64,000 bases of DNA from Astrocystis sublimbata (taxonomy: Eukaryota > Ascomycota > Sordariomycetes > Xylariales > Xylariaceae): NCBI GenBank assembly GCA_022453515.1, contig JAJNNY010000010.1, positions 434,001-498,000 on the forward strand. Reading direction: 5' to 3'. Position numbers and translations under genes: made by a program. This document shows, in pieces, positions 33,813 through 45,028 of the stretch (the first letter of the stretch is position 1; each line of letters opens with the position of its first letter). The notes under the pieces are model-generated. The model was given only the letters and a program-made list of their open reading frames with translations. It was not told the DNA's origin and ran no database searches.

Positions 33813-34440
33813 CGTCTTGCGTGGTTCGAACCAGCTGCTTATCGGAGCTAATCTGGGTTCGTGAGGTCCTTGGACTTAGAAAGCTGGAACTAGAGCGTGG
33901 TCTTGGGCTCGGTCTTGGGCTCGATCTTGAACTTGGACTTGGACTTGGACTTGGAACTGGACCTGGACCTGGGATTGAAGGTGGGCTAGGTAGGGCTTTG
34001 GGGCGCGAAGAGAAGAGAGATCGCAAGCTGCGACTCGACGAAGATCGGCTTGAGTGCGGTGTTTGTGTCAACTGCAGAACAGGCCGTCTGGGCTCAGGGG
34101 CAGGCAGCGCCGGCAGCTCCTTGTCGAATCGTATTTCTTCGACCTCCTCGATGACGAGTGAGTCGGGGGTGAGTATGGGTGGTGGTGCCTTTCTGCCGAA
34201 GCTGGGGAGGCGTATCGGCGATAAGCTTCGGATGATGGGTATGCCGCCAGTGACGACGACGTAGGTGAAAAGGAAGACGAAGAATAAGATAAGCGCAGCC
34301 AGGAAGGTGCTGGGACTGACGTTGAAACTGATGAGCGAGATATGTGTATGCGTGTTCACTGATACCAGCGGCTGCATCGAAGGCGAAAGGCTGTGTGTGG
34401 CAAGTTGCAACAGGGCTCGCACTCCGCTCGCTTTTTCCAC
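33652..34440 (-). CDS. Overlapping open frame with membrane segment and Pro/Ser-rich tail
   Basis: A 262-codon frame on the same strand as the 597-residue protein, overlapping its start by 161 bases in another phase. It encodes a strong membrane segment (FLAALILFFVFLFTYVVVTG). After that comes RLPSFGRK, an acidic block (LVIEEVEEIRFDKELPALPA) and a Ser/Pro/Arg low-complexity region. The first 180 residues look like real protein; the last 50 lie in the overlap and may be shadow. It could be an independent gene. It could also be the true first exon of the 597-residue protein, joined by an intron of length 3n+1 ending between about 33870 and 33815. No strong donor is seen there, so I leave it separate. 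Confidence 0.4.
   Translation of the reverse strand: MEKASGVRALLQLATHSLSPSMQPLVSVNTHTHISLISFNVSPSTFLAALILFFVFLFTYVVVTGGIPIIRSLSPIRLPSFGRKAPPPILTPDSLVIEEVEEIRFDKELPALPAPEPRRPVLQLTQTPHSSRSSSSRSLRSLFSSRPKALPSPPSIPGPGPVPSPSPSPSSRSSPRPSPRPRSSSSFLSPRTSRTQISSDKQLVRTTQDDDYGELRSQPGRRRLRDSSVAAAEEPRSPNGAFRMWLLGRGPRPSRRERRQFG
33899..33973. repeat. CTTGGA hexanucleotide low-complexity tract
   Basis: Imperfect six-base repeats (CTTGGA, CTTGGG, CCTGGA) span about 75 bp. On the minus strand they encode alternating Ser/Pro and Arg/Pro pairs in the Pro/Ser-rich tail of the overlapping frame. Confidence 0.7.
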
Positions 34441-37429
34441 TTCGGACTGTCGCGGGCTGTTGTCTGAGCTGTCTGGGCTGGGCTACGCACTATATCGAGA
34501 CAAGGGAGAGCAAGGGATGTTTCACAGACACACAGAGCACCGATCGGGTAGGGCAGAGAGAGGCGAGGAGGGGCGCTCTTTGGTATTGCGACTTTTGAGT
34601 TTCGGGTGCTTGCAAGTTGCAACTTAGAACGACGCCGTGTCAGCACTGTATACGTATGCGTTGTATGCGTATTATGCGACCAGGCAAACCAGGCCTAGTA
34701 GAGTAGTTGGTGCTCGAATGCTCAGATCAGATGGATGAAGGAGGTATTCGAGGTGCCAAGTTGGGACTGGACGGTGGCACGGCGCGGGCGGAAAGCTAGG
34801 GATGAAGTTCTATATCTATCGCATAGGACAGGACAGCCAGTAGTGCGACGACCAGTTTCAAAGCGACAGCAGGAAGAGTCCGGGGATTGGGCGATGAGAT
34901 ATGGTGGAACTACCCAAGGTACATGGTAATAGGCTCGGTACATAGGCAATGAATGCTAGGTATTGTATTGTACAACAGATGCGACAGATAGATACCGGAT
35001 CCAAATTGAGTAACCACCAGCTACTTACGTCGACCGCGAATCTGGATGCAAGGGGCACTTAGCATGCAGACAGTGTCAAAAATAAACGAAGCCCTTACAA
35101 CTTTATAAATGCTTATGTCTGTTCAAGCTTCAATTAGCTCATGAAAACCGTATAGGCAGCTATAGAACTCAGTACTGATTTTAATATTATTATGACATGT
35201 ACATATAATATAATTCCAACACTTAAATCTAATTGTGTAGGATTTAATATTGCTATTCTTCTTTTCAACAGCGACCGGGCGGTACAGCAGAAGTTCATTT
35301 TATTTCGGCACTGCGCAGGCTCAGGAACCTGCTCCAACGGTGTAAGTCGACCCCCCCCCCCCCCCCCCCCCCAAACTCAGCGTGGCAGTGAGCAGGGACG
35401 GGGAGAATCGAACGGTGAAATCGAGAGGTTGGGAAACCCCGCCCGGAATGTCGCAGGCTAGATACCTCGATACTTAGCGGGAGAGGGGTGCCGCTGCTCC
35501 AATCAGACGGCGCGATCCGGGCCATTGTGGTGAGACCAGAATGCAAGGGCGACCGCCAGCGACAGGGGGGCCTTCTAGTGCTTGCAGGAGAGATATCCTA
35601 TTGGCTGATGTGGGCCTCCAGGGTAGGTACGTGGACCAGAGCACTATGTGCACGCCGTGGGAATACGAATATACATGTACTTTCCTGTCTACGAGTACAA
35701 GTCGCGCCAGCCAGGTGCCGGAATGCGGGGCTGAGACAGGTGAGGGGCGCAACAGAGGCGCAAGAGTGGGCGCTGGGCGCAAAACACCATAAACTATCGA
35801 ATCTGACGGTCGCCCGCGGGCGTGTGAAGTCTTCGTTTTACTTACTTTACTTGCACTAATGTTGGGAAGCGGGTGGCCAAGAAGGTCAGTCCTTCAAGGT
35901 AGACGCCTACTTCACCTGCTTGCCGTGCTGCATATACCTCAAAGGCTCAACGTTACAACAAGCACACAGTTGCTTCCTACTATATGTCTAGCGTTTCCGA
36001 ATTGGGAGGGGGATGATCTCCTGTACATTGCCCTTTCAGGTTACATTGGAGATAAAGTCATTCGTGGGCACACATCAGTGCTAATAATGGTGACATTTTG
36101 GCCGGCACTTCCTGCCGGCGCTCTGCGATGTGATCGTGGCCCAACGTGGTGGGCGTGGTTCATTCATGGGGAGGTACGTCTTGACAGACTCGCCGGCCCA
36201 ATGAAACAGACAGAAACAAGCAGCCCCTCCGACCTGGGCTGGTCCCCTCTCTCCCGTCTCTCCCTCTGTTCACCACGTTCACCCACCCCCCATGGCCCCC
36301 CCTCTCCGGTCTATCCCTGATTGGTGCGCAGCAATCTTCAACCGTGACAACAACGGCGCTGCCGAGTCGCAATGAATCGAAACGTAAGTACTTGCACATA
36401 ACAAGAGACAGGTAGTTCAGGTCCCTTGTGAAGTGTAACGGCTGATCTGGCTGTTCCTCTATTACTCTACTCGCCTGGTATCTATTTTCGGTGAAGGGTG
36501 TGGAAATGGGATGGCGTAGGGAGGTACATCAGGTATGGCAGGCGAAAGAGGGAAAGAGGGTCTTGAGGGGTGTACCCGAGCCCAGTCCAAGAAGGGAGGG
36601 AGACGAGGGGCACACTGGTGTCCCCCCCCCCCCTTCTCGTCTCCTTCCTTCCTTCCTTCTCTCCCTCGCTGCAGGCACTTAACGCGCCTCTGCCCTCTCT
36701 CTCCACGACTTATGCAATCAATCAAACACGCAGCTGTCCACTCAACCGCCCCCGCCCGCCCCACCACTCCCGCCAATCCGCGCCTTACGGGTTCCGTCGC
36801 GGTTCCATCGCGGCTGTCTTGGCAAACACCGCACCCTCCCGCCATTGGCTGGCTTCTCACTCTGCCCTCTCACATGACACTTGCTGTAAGTCGACTCCCA
36901 ATCGCATAAACCGGTACGGTAAACAAACAAACAACACGCTAGGCGAATGAGATGGGAAGGCAAAACCCACCGTGACCCCAGCGAAGCAGGAAAACGTTGA
37001 TTCTGATGAGATAAGACCATTTGTGTGTTTCTGTCGTGGTTTTAGGCGGTGTTGGCGCCGCTGGCTATGGGAAACTTATCCTCGCTTTACAAGTGTTTGG
37101 GTATGAATCTCATCACCCAGAATTGTATTCATAGAATCATACTCAAATGAGAGTTGGGCGTGGAGAGTATATGTTTGGTTGTAACGAACGTAGCAGTAGA
37201 GCGTGATACCCTCGATCCCCGCCGCATCTTCCTACCCTGCTGTGTGATATGGAGTACCGCAACGGCTACAATGACGATTTGGAGCGTAGCCAAACACCCT
37301 CGACTGACTTGAATGTTCGCGAGCTGGTCCCGATAATTCCCGCCGCAAAATGTACTGATAAGAGATGGAGAAATAACAAAATCGCAAGAGACAGGGAAGC
37401 GCCCGCATACCGCCATCTCCTTGTCGTTC
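34441..37429. other. Intergenic, 3.0 kb
   Basis: No gene is supported. Holds a 22-C homopolymer at 35351-35372, a 12-C run at 36622-36633 and CTTC repeats around 36642-36660. The C/T-rich stretch at 36220-36320 is also low complexity. It carries the promoter of the 34440 frame on the left and the 3' flank of the universal-stress gene on the right. Confidence 0.45.
35351..35372 (+). repeat. Poly-C tract, 22 bases
   Basis: Twenty-two consecutive C residues. The length of such a run is unreliable in most sequencing. It lies in non-coding DNA. Confidence 0.9.
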
Positions 37430-39579
37430 CTAATCTATCCTAGCCATTTCTAGGCTCCTTGCCGTAGGGTTGGCCAGATTGTTAACCTGTTTCATAGGCG
37501 GTGGCTGGTATTTGCTCTTCTTGCGCAACCGCTTGCGCGCCACCATGACTGGTACCGAGCTCTTAGTGACTAGATAGTTGGAAAAGGATCCCAATAGGGT
37601 GCTGTGGCTCGCGTTAGTCTGTCATCCGACGATACTAAATCTGACTTGGGCTTTATGACTGTCTTACCCTTTCAGCGCGCTCCGTCCTCGGCTTCCTAGG
37701 ATTACGAGTGTGGGGTTGACAAAGTCAATGACTTCGGTGATAAGATGCTTCGGATTCTTGCAGTGTATCACCTCCACAATAACTCGTACTTGGAGCTCTG
37801 TCTTGCGTAGCAACTTGGACACCCTATCCGTGATGTCATTGACAGCTCGGCTCCTCTCTTCCTCAGATCTACTCTTGCCCCTCGACCCCGGCGCTGGCGA
37901 TGATGCCGCACTACTGCCATCAGCCGCTCGTAAGCGTGGCGAGTTTGTGCCTCGACTAAACGCAAAAGAACTTGGGCTGCCGCCGGTCTGGCTCGTACGT
38001 GCGTTAGTCGCTTTGGCCATCGCGTTGGTTGCCGCTGCTTGCTCCTTCATAGCTTTTGGGTCGTCGGGTGTGGAGTTGCCCTGATCCGTTGCGCCACTGT
38101 TCTCCTCGTCAATACAATACATGGCGAGGAGGGTGTCGCCGTCACGAAGCACGGTTCCGATGGCCCATTCCAGGGCATGCGTAGACTCGTCACTCAAATC
38201 TGTCGCGACCAAGTACTTCCTTAGGCGGCGATGCTCATCCTCGGCTTCCTTTTTGATCCTAGAAAACTCGCCACGGTATATGATGCGGATGGTACGATTC
38301 ACCTCAGGGCTCGAGATAGCAGGGGTCATAGAAAGCTTCAGGTTCTGCGCAGTCTTAATAGCGTTCACGTCGGCATCCAATTCGGGATCCAACGGCGTCT
38401 GCGTCCCAGAAGCAGGTTCCTGGTCGAAGCTTGAGGATGGTTGAACAACCTGTTTGGACTTCGGCTTCGACTTTTCTCCAGAGGGGCTGGTAATCGTTAT
38501 CGATGGATCGTCTAATAGAGATCTATACTGAGGCTGAAACGCCACTTGCTTGCCTGCTGCATGTTTAGCCGCCGCCAACGCCTGGCAGGCTGTATCGGGA
38601 TGTACTTACGCTCATCATCGACAGCCGCAAGAAGACTCTTAGCTGTTCCCTTTGACATGGCTCGGTCATCGCCTAGCTCGGCTCGTGTCGTCAGCTTCCG
38701 CCCTCGTTCATTTTCCTCGTCAGAGGAGTTCGGTTCGTCTTCACTCTCGTCCGGTAGTAGCTCGCCGTAAGGGCTGAGATTGTCCTTTGCGATACGCCCG
38801 TAACCATCCGAGTCATCTCGTTTCTTGCGGGCGAGTGAAGCCAAATTGGAACCCCCAAATGCGAGATTTGCGTCTGAGAGGCGGCGATAAGCACTGTTCA
38901 TGTCCACGATCTCGCCACTGTCCAGCATGAGCGTGTGGGCCTGTGGCGGGGCGCGTTTGTTAGATGCGTTCCCAAAAGGCGAGCTCGACCTAAGAGAAAA
39001 CCTGTTGTTTGGCGACTTGGACTTGTTCTTGCGGAACGCGTAGGGGCGCCCAGAATCACCTGGCAGCACCAGGTTGGAGAGATCAGCTCCGCGGAGCGCC
39101 TCCCCAATCGAGCCCCGAGCCGCGCTACCTGAGCCGCGCTTATGTGGCAAGGCCTGTCCCACATTGGTTGGCAGGATATCGTGAAATTTGTAGGCGGATG
39201 TGAGATCGGTGTTCCGGGGGCTTGCCAATGGGGATCGGAAAGCCGGGGACGGGTTGGAAGCGGCATCTGACATGCTGCGGTTACGTGTGGAATTGTTCAA
39301 CACGGGTGTTTTGTAGGCAAGTGTAGGGGACGTCTGTGCACTCTTGGCCGCCGGAAGCGGGCCGTCGATGTCCAGCATGCTTCGAGTGACTTGCCGTGTC
39401 GGTGGTGGACTGTCGATATCCAGCATGCTGCGAACGGGAGACCTCATATACGGGGATGGAGATCGCGGACCGATGGAAGGAGCTCTTGGAGCTTGTTGCA
39501 TTGCCATCAGATTCTCGATCTCCTTCCGCTCCTCCTCGAGGGCGGCCTCGAACGAGATTTGTTTTGGTTTATTAGCCAT
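37430..39579 (-). CDS. Universal stress protein (UspA) domain protein
   Basis: Predicted 675 residues in three minus-strand exons: 38610-39579, 37668-38553 and 37430-37601, with introns of 56 and 66 nt. The N-terminal 420 residues are disordered, Ser/Pro-rich and contain the motif RSMLDID twice (about residues 50 and 66), a short linear repeat. The Usp domain starts near KYLVATDLSDESTHALEWAI, where the conserved aspartate contacts nucleotide. After a Ser/Ala/Gly-rich insertion it resumes with VRVIVEVIHCKNPKHLITEV. It ends in VILGSRGRSALKG joined to TLLGSFSNYLV, which is the G-x2-G-x9-G-(S/T) ATP-binding signature. The last exon is needed to complete this motif, which confirms the second splice. 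The C terminus is basic. Usp domains bind ATP and act in stress signalling; the specific role in fungi is unclear. Large disordered extensions with one Usp domain are usual in filamentous fungi. Confidence 0.9.
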
Positions 39580-42140
39580 GATGTCACGTTCTATTGCCCT
39601 CTTGTAAAAGTCGTCTTCTTTGCCTGTTTGGAGGCGGTATAGCTAGACCACGCAGCGCCAGTGAGCAGAAGGCTAACGTGGCGGTAGTGGTGGTAATGGG
39701 CGAACAACTCGAAGCTAATGTTATCGGGGAATAATGGTAGGTCGTCTGCAGAGGTACTCGAACAGGCAGGGCATGGTTTGCTGTTGGATGATCGGGGGGT
39801 GCCAGTCGGATTGAGTCGAGTTGGGTTCGGGTTCGGACACGTATATCCGTCAATCCTCGCCTCGAGGAAGGGTAAGCTCAAGGTAGGTTCAGATAGCGTA
39901 CTAGCTGTGCCGCGCTCATAGCTGCTCCTGATAGAAGCCGGGTTCGCGCCGCTGCAGGAGTCGGGGGAGGCGGGAGAGAGCTTGGACGTGCTCGAGGTTC
40001 TGGTAGAATTGGGAAGCGCTCAGCATGCAGCATGGGATCGATCGTCATTGCCCGGGAATTGGAGTCGCAAGGGGGCACGGGGCACGGGGGGCACGGGACA
40101 CGTTTGCAATGCAAGGGAGCCCGGGTAGGGCTGAAGGACTTACCTTGCCTCAGGACTCAGGTGGATGGAGGGTGTCTGGAGAAAGTAAGTAGGAGAGAGA
40201 CGGTGCACGCCTGGTAGGTAAAGCTGGAACGGCCTCGACGGCTCGACCTAGGCTTCCAAGTTGCTGGGTGGAAGGTAATATATCGAGTGAGGGTAGGTGG
40301 TGGGAAGTCGCAGCTGGAGTTACCTGACCTGCAGTAGGTAAAGTACTTTTTTACGATATGTGGATTGCGGTGCGTGTACTCCGTACGTGTGTGTAGGCAG
40401 GTAGGTATAAGTATGAGGTATGCCGTGACAAGCGGAGGCGAGAGGTGAGGTGCGGTCTGGCCAAGAGAGGGGCAGAGTAATCAATCGACAGTTCAAGGTT
40501 CCTTTGACGTGTACGGAGTACCTGCTCGGCAGGCTGCTCTTCGGGACTGCTCTGCGTAGGTACCTACTGGCCTACTGTGTGGGATTTCTACCTACCCGTG
40601 CCTAGCGAGCCTAGCGTCGCATCATAGCACAGCAACTGAATGTCGCGCACTGTGACGCACTGTGACACGGCAGACTGGAAACCAGGAACGATGCAGCAGA
40701 AGGATGCAGCAATTGCCAGACTTCGGAGCTTGTGCGGTCCGAATCATCCAGAGCAAGAGCTACCTTATGAGGAGCACTTACCTTAGGTACCTTAGGTAGG
40801 TACTTACATGTGTCTTTGGCCTCAGGCACATACATACCTAAGGTACGGTGATTTGTGACGAGAGCTGGCTGCTGTACCAAACCAACCTCGCCAACCAGCA
40901 CACTCCACAAAGATGGATGATGCGTGGGTTGGCCACAGTGGGAACCTCGGCTGGATCTTCTTGGAGTTTCCTTGGTATCGATGGATGCCGGATTCTCTCT
41001 TCTGATCTTTACCTGTTCAGAGTCCTCGCAGACAACCGACATCAGAACGCTCCCTTGGCTCCCAGAAGCCGTTCCCATGAGACTGGTACTAACTAGAGTT
41101 TCCTGGCGTATATATGGATCACAAATGAGAAACGGATGTTGTCCAAGTCGCATCCGTAAGCAGTATGTTTTGCATCTTAACATTCGACTCTACGTTCGAC
41201 GGATACGTCTTGTCTGTGTACCATATGATACAGCGTACGAGGTGGTAATAGTATACGAGTATGTGTGCCGTCGTCATGTTTTCGACAGGGAGCAAACCCA
41301 TCGTTAAGTGGGTCCGACAATTGTTCATGGCGCATATGGAAATCATGCAATTCATCGAATGATCATTCAATAACATTGCAAACTATCTATCCGCACAGGA
41401 ACCGGCACCCAGCCAGGCCATTACCTAGCGGCTAGGCTATATATTCCTCCTAGCCACCCTGTGCAGGCTTGATATATCCAGCGGCTAAAGAAAGGATGGT
41501 GCCTGGAATGCTTCCCTGGGGTTCACTACCTGTGCAGGCAGCTGGCAGTCAACATCTGCCATCCATGATAGGTGCTCGAAACGATTTACACATGTAGGTT
41601 CATTTAGCACTTCGGGCATTCACGTCTTCCCGCAAGAATATAAGCAACTTTTGTTCATTAGCGATCAAGTTATAACCTCCCACCAGCCGGGCTACCTAAA
41701 GGGGTATTTTGGTCGTTCAACCACGGTGCCGCCGCAACAATCTCGTCCGGTGCGACGCATCGAGTCCACGAGTTGACCGAGTGTAACCTTTAACGCCTGA
41801 TGACCTGCCTGAACACCGTGCCCGTGCCCTCCCGCGCAGAGGGCACAGGGCTTACCAATACATGAAAAGACATATGCCGCGTTCCCTCATATGCACTGGC
41901 AACATCCCAGCCAGTATTGCACGGGGATCGGCAATGTCTGCATATCCGCGCAACTGGATTAAAATGAATGAAAACATGCACGAAAGAATGTTGCAAATCG
42001 TCCCAGGGCCACCATAGCCAGCGTCATCAAAAGCTTTTCCGAAACCTGTTTGCGTAAATCCATTATGCTTCGAATAATAAAGCATCATAAAGGTCGTGTG
42101 AAATGTAGACCTAGGAGATTCGTATCGCGTCATGTCGAAG
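39580..42140. other. Intergenic, 2.6 kb
   Basis: Upstream of the stress-protein gene and downstream of the poly(A)-binding-protein gene. Contains dense TAGGTA/TACCTA words, notably around 40555-40566 and 40779-40807. The largest frame (40611-41183, minus) has no domain and covers these repeats; I do not call it. No RNA gene was found. Confidence 0.45.
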
Positions 42141-44525
42141 TTAGGCCTTCTCCTCGACCTTCTCCTCCTTGGCCGCAGGCTCGCTGCCGTCCTGGTTCGT
42201 TTTCACGTATTCGTCGTAAACAGCCATGGCCTCGTCAACCTTGGCACGAAGTTGCGTATCGTCATCGACGCTATATGCGCGTTAGCAAAAAGTTGTTCAT
42301 GCCCAGGAACATAACTCGGTGGTTTGTACTTACAGCTGAACGAGCTCTGTGTTGTCCATTTCAAGAAGCATGCCGGTGATTTTGCCGGCAAGATCGGGTT
42401 GGATGGCGGCGATCTTGGGGAAGATGGCCTCACCAAGCATTTGCTTCTGGTGTCCTGGGTTGCCCGAGTGGGCCTGGAGCTGTTGCTGAAGGATTGAGCC
42501 CTGAGTCAGGTCTTGAGGGGCAGCAGCGGCAGGCGCGTTGTTGCCCTGTTGGCTAGGTGCACCGCGTCCGCCCTGTGTGAACTGGCTACCCTGCTGGCCA
42601 TTGCGGTTGTTTCCACCGCCGCGGCTAGACTGGCCTCCGCGCGGGTTAGGTGGGTACCCAGGCATAGCACCGGGGCCCTGCATACCCATATTTCCGGGCA
42701 TGCCACCCAATGGTCCGCGACCGGCCGGGCCACCTCGGCCAGCTCCTAAAGCAGCCTGTTGAGCCATGGCAGCCATATACTGAGAGCTATTGGGCTGGCC
42801 ATAAGGTGCCCCTGGAGGGAATTGTCCGGGGATGTACATGCTAGGGGGCATCTGCTGGGGCATGTTGCCGTTTCGACCGCCCTGTGGGGATCCGAACGCA
42901 GGGTTGAACTGACCGGGTCGGCCGCCTGGGACGCCTGGCATTCCCATTCCGCCAGGGAATGGCATTCCTCGGCCGCCCTGAGGAGGAAAGCCAGGTTGCT
43001 GACCCTGAGGGTAGAAGACTGGGGGTTGCATATATTGAGGGGGCATACCGGCAGCTGCGGCGGCCTGTTGCAATCGAAGTTGGTTGCGAGCCTGGATACT
43101 AGCCTCAAGCTGGTTTTTCCGAACTTCCTTTCGCTGAGCAAGCGCCACATAGAGAGGCTTGGAGTTGAACATGCGCTGGTTCATCTCCGCAACAGCCTTG
43201 GTGGCGTCATCGGGATTCGAAAAGCATACAAAGCCGAAGCCCTTGCTCTTTCCTAGTTTTCTATCAGATTTCTTCTCCTTCTTGTCGCCTTCCTCTTTGC
43301 TCTCGTCACCAGAATCCTTCTGGTTTTCTTTGTCCTTCGACTCCTTGTCCTTGTCTTCGTCACCTTCGCTGCTGATCGAGTCGCGCATGACCTTGGCCGA
43401 GGTGATAGGGCCATATTCGGAGAACATCTGGCGCAGCTTGTCGTCATCCACATCGTCGTCCAAGTTCTTGATGTAGAGGTTGACACCCTGGTATTTGCTG
43501 GCTTTCTCCTGGCGGGCGGCTTCGTACGACTTGCGCAGCTCCTCCTCACGTTCATGCTTCTTCTGTGCACGACCAACGTAAAGATCCTGGCCATGGAAAT
43601 CCTTATTGTTAAGCTCATCAACGGCCTTGGCAGCAGCCTCATGTGTGGTGAAGTTAACGAAACCGAAACCACGGGATTCGCCCTTCTCGTTACGAGCCAA
43701 GGAGGATGAAGTCACGTCGCCATACTTCTCGAAGAGATCACGGAACTGATCATCGGTCGCCTCTGGGGCGATGTTCTTGACGTAGACATTCGTGAAGTTG
43801 GCCTTCATCTCCTCAAACTTGCTTTGTCGGTCCTTCTTGGGAATGTGGTGACCCACGTACACCTTCTTGTCGTTTAGCAACATACCATTGACATGCTTGA
43901 TAGCTGCAGCAGCAGCCTCATCAGTCTCGTAGTGAACGAAGCCATAGCCCTTTGAGCTGCCGGTCTCATCCTGGGCCACTTTGCAGCTGAGGATGTTACC
44001 AAAAGCAGCAAAGGTATCGTGGAGAGCCTTATTGTCAATGACGGCATCGAGGTTTTTGATGAAGATGTTTCCCTGTCCGCTCTTGCGTAGGTTAGGGTCG
44101 CGCTGGGACCACATGATTCGGCAAGGGCGCCCTTTAATCTGCGTGTAGTTGAGCTCGTCGAGAGCGCGCTCTCCATCCGCCGTGGTGTTGTAGTTCACAT
44201 AAGCATAGCCAAGCGATCGGCGGGTCACGGCGTCACGGCAAACGCGGATCGAAGCCACAGAACCTATCTGAGAGAAGAGTTCGAACAGCATAGCTTCCGT
44301 GACGGAAGGCTCAAGCTCTCCGACATAGAGAGAAGCTGAAGCAGCAGGGTGGGGAGTCTGAGCCGAGCTGGGAGTTGGGCCAGCGGTGTCGGGCTCGTCG
44401 GCCGTCGCGCCAGAAGCGACATTGGTGTCGATGTTGGCGGGTCGTGCATCACCGCCATTGAGCGAGGTGGCGCTAAGGTCGTTGGCAAGCTGGTCAACAG
44501 CGCCAGTAGCGGTAGTGGAAGACAT
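42141..44525 (-). CDS. PAB1: Polyadenylate-binding protein
   Basis: Cytoplasmic and nuclear protein that coats mRNA poly(A) tails and links them to translation initiation and deadenylation. Predicted 773 residues in two exons, 42334-44525 and 42141-42270. The 63-nt intron has GTAAGT, GCTAAC and TAG. Four RRMs start near residues 66, 153, 246 and 349. Their RNP1 motifs are [24 protein letters not shown] and [11 protein letters not shown]4 carries an acidic/basic insertion of about 45 residues before RNP1 ([20 protein letters not shown] and onward), common in filamentous fungi. A Pro/Gly/Gln/Met-rich linker follows, then the C-terminal MLLE (PABC) domain with [17 protein letters not shown]. The second exon completes PABC and adds an acidic/basic tail. 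Its partner in deadenylation, the CCR4-NOT complex, is represented at the right edge by NOT1, probably by coincidence. Identification is secure. Confidence 0.97.
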
Positions 44526-44549
44526 CTTGTTGATGGTTCAGTGACTCGT

Positions 44550-44795
44550 CTGTTTGTGGTGTTAGCTGTAAGTAGAGCAGTAAGACAGCTTCAAGGTTTG
44601 GTTCGGTGGATAGTGACATTGTTGCCGTATTGATATCAATTGCTGGTTACAACAACCAAGCTGAAGGGATGAAAAATAACCCAGAGCGATCGATAGTATG
44701 GCAGATCAACCAGCTTACATCCAGCCGATAACATTACCACAGCAGACAAGCTGAGCTGGCAGAACTTGAACAGGGGAGGAAAAGCAACCACTCAC
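44550..44795 (-). other. Probable intron in the PAB1 5' untranslated region
   Basis: On the minus strand a GTGAGT donor at 44790-44795 (after CTCGAA) pairs with a GCTAACACCACAAACAG acceptor ending at 44550. That is 24 bp before the start codon at 44525. The branch point and acceptor are excellent. The transcript start is unknown, so this is a prediction. Confidence 0.45.
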
Positions 44796-44983
44796 TTCGA
44801 GCCAAAGTTATTCGACGATACAAGATGCGTTGGGAGAGACCTGCCAGGTGCAAGGTGCGCCGCAGTCGCTTGATGTCTTGTAGTTGAGCTGAAGAACAGA
44901 ACTGTAGGTGAGAGAAGCGGGAGAGGAAGGTGGGCAAAGGGGAGGCGGGTGGCGGTATGGATAGCGGTGGGGAGGAGGTATGT

Positions 44984-45028
44984 GGTTTTTTGTGATTTTC
45001 CGAATTTTTTTGGAGTTTTTGGTTATGG
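44984..45028 (-). promoter_or_regulatory. A-rich stretch in the PAB1 leader or promoter
   Basis: On the coding (minus) strand this reads as runs of A6, A4, A7 and A5 separated by few bases, 460-500 bp upstream of the start codon. A-rich 5' leaders are the known autoregulatory site of poly(A)-binding protein mRNA in several eukaryotes. Whether it is transcribed here is not shown. Confidence 0.4.

Noticed and set aside
35376..35460. tRNA-like B-box (TTCGATT) on the minus strand
   Set aside because: Flanking bases do not form a T-arm stem, and no acceptor stem or A-box could be paired.
40611..41183. 190-codon minus-strand frame
   Set aside because: It runs through TACCTAGG-type repeats and has no domain; likely chance.
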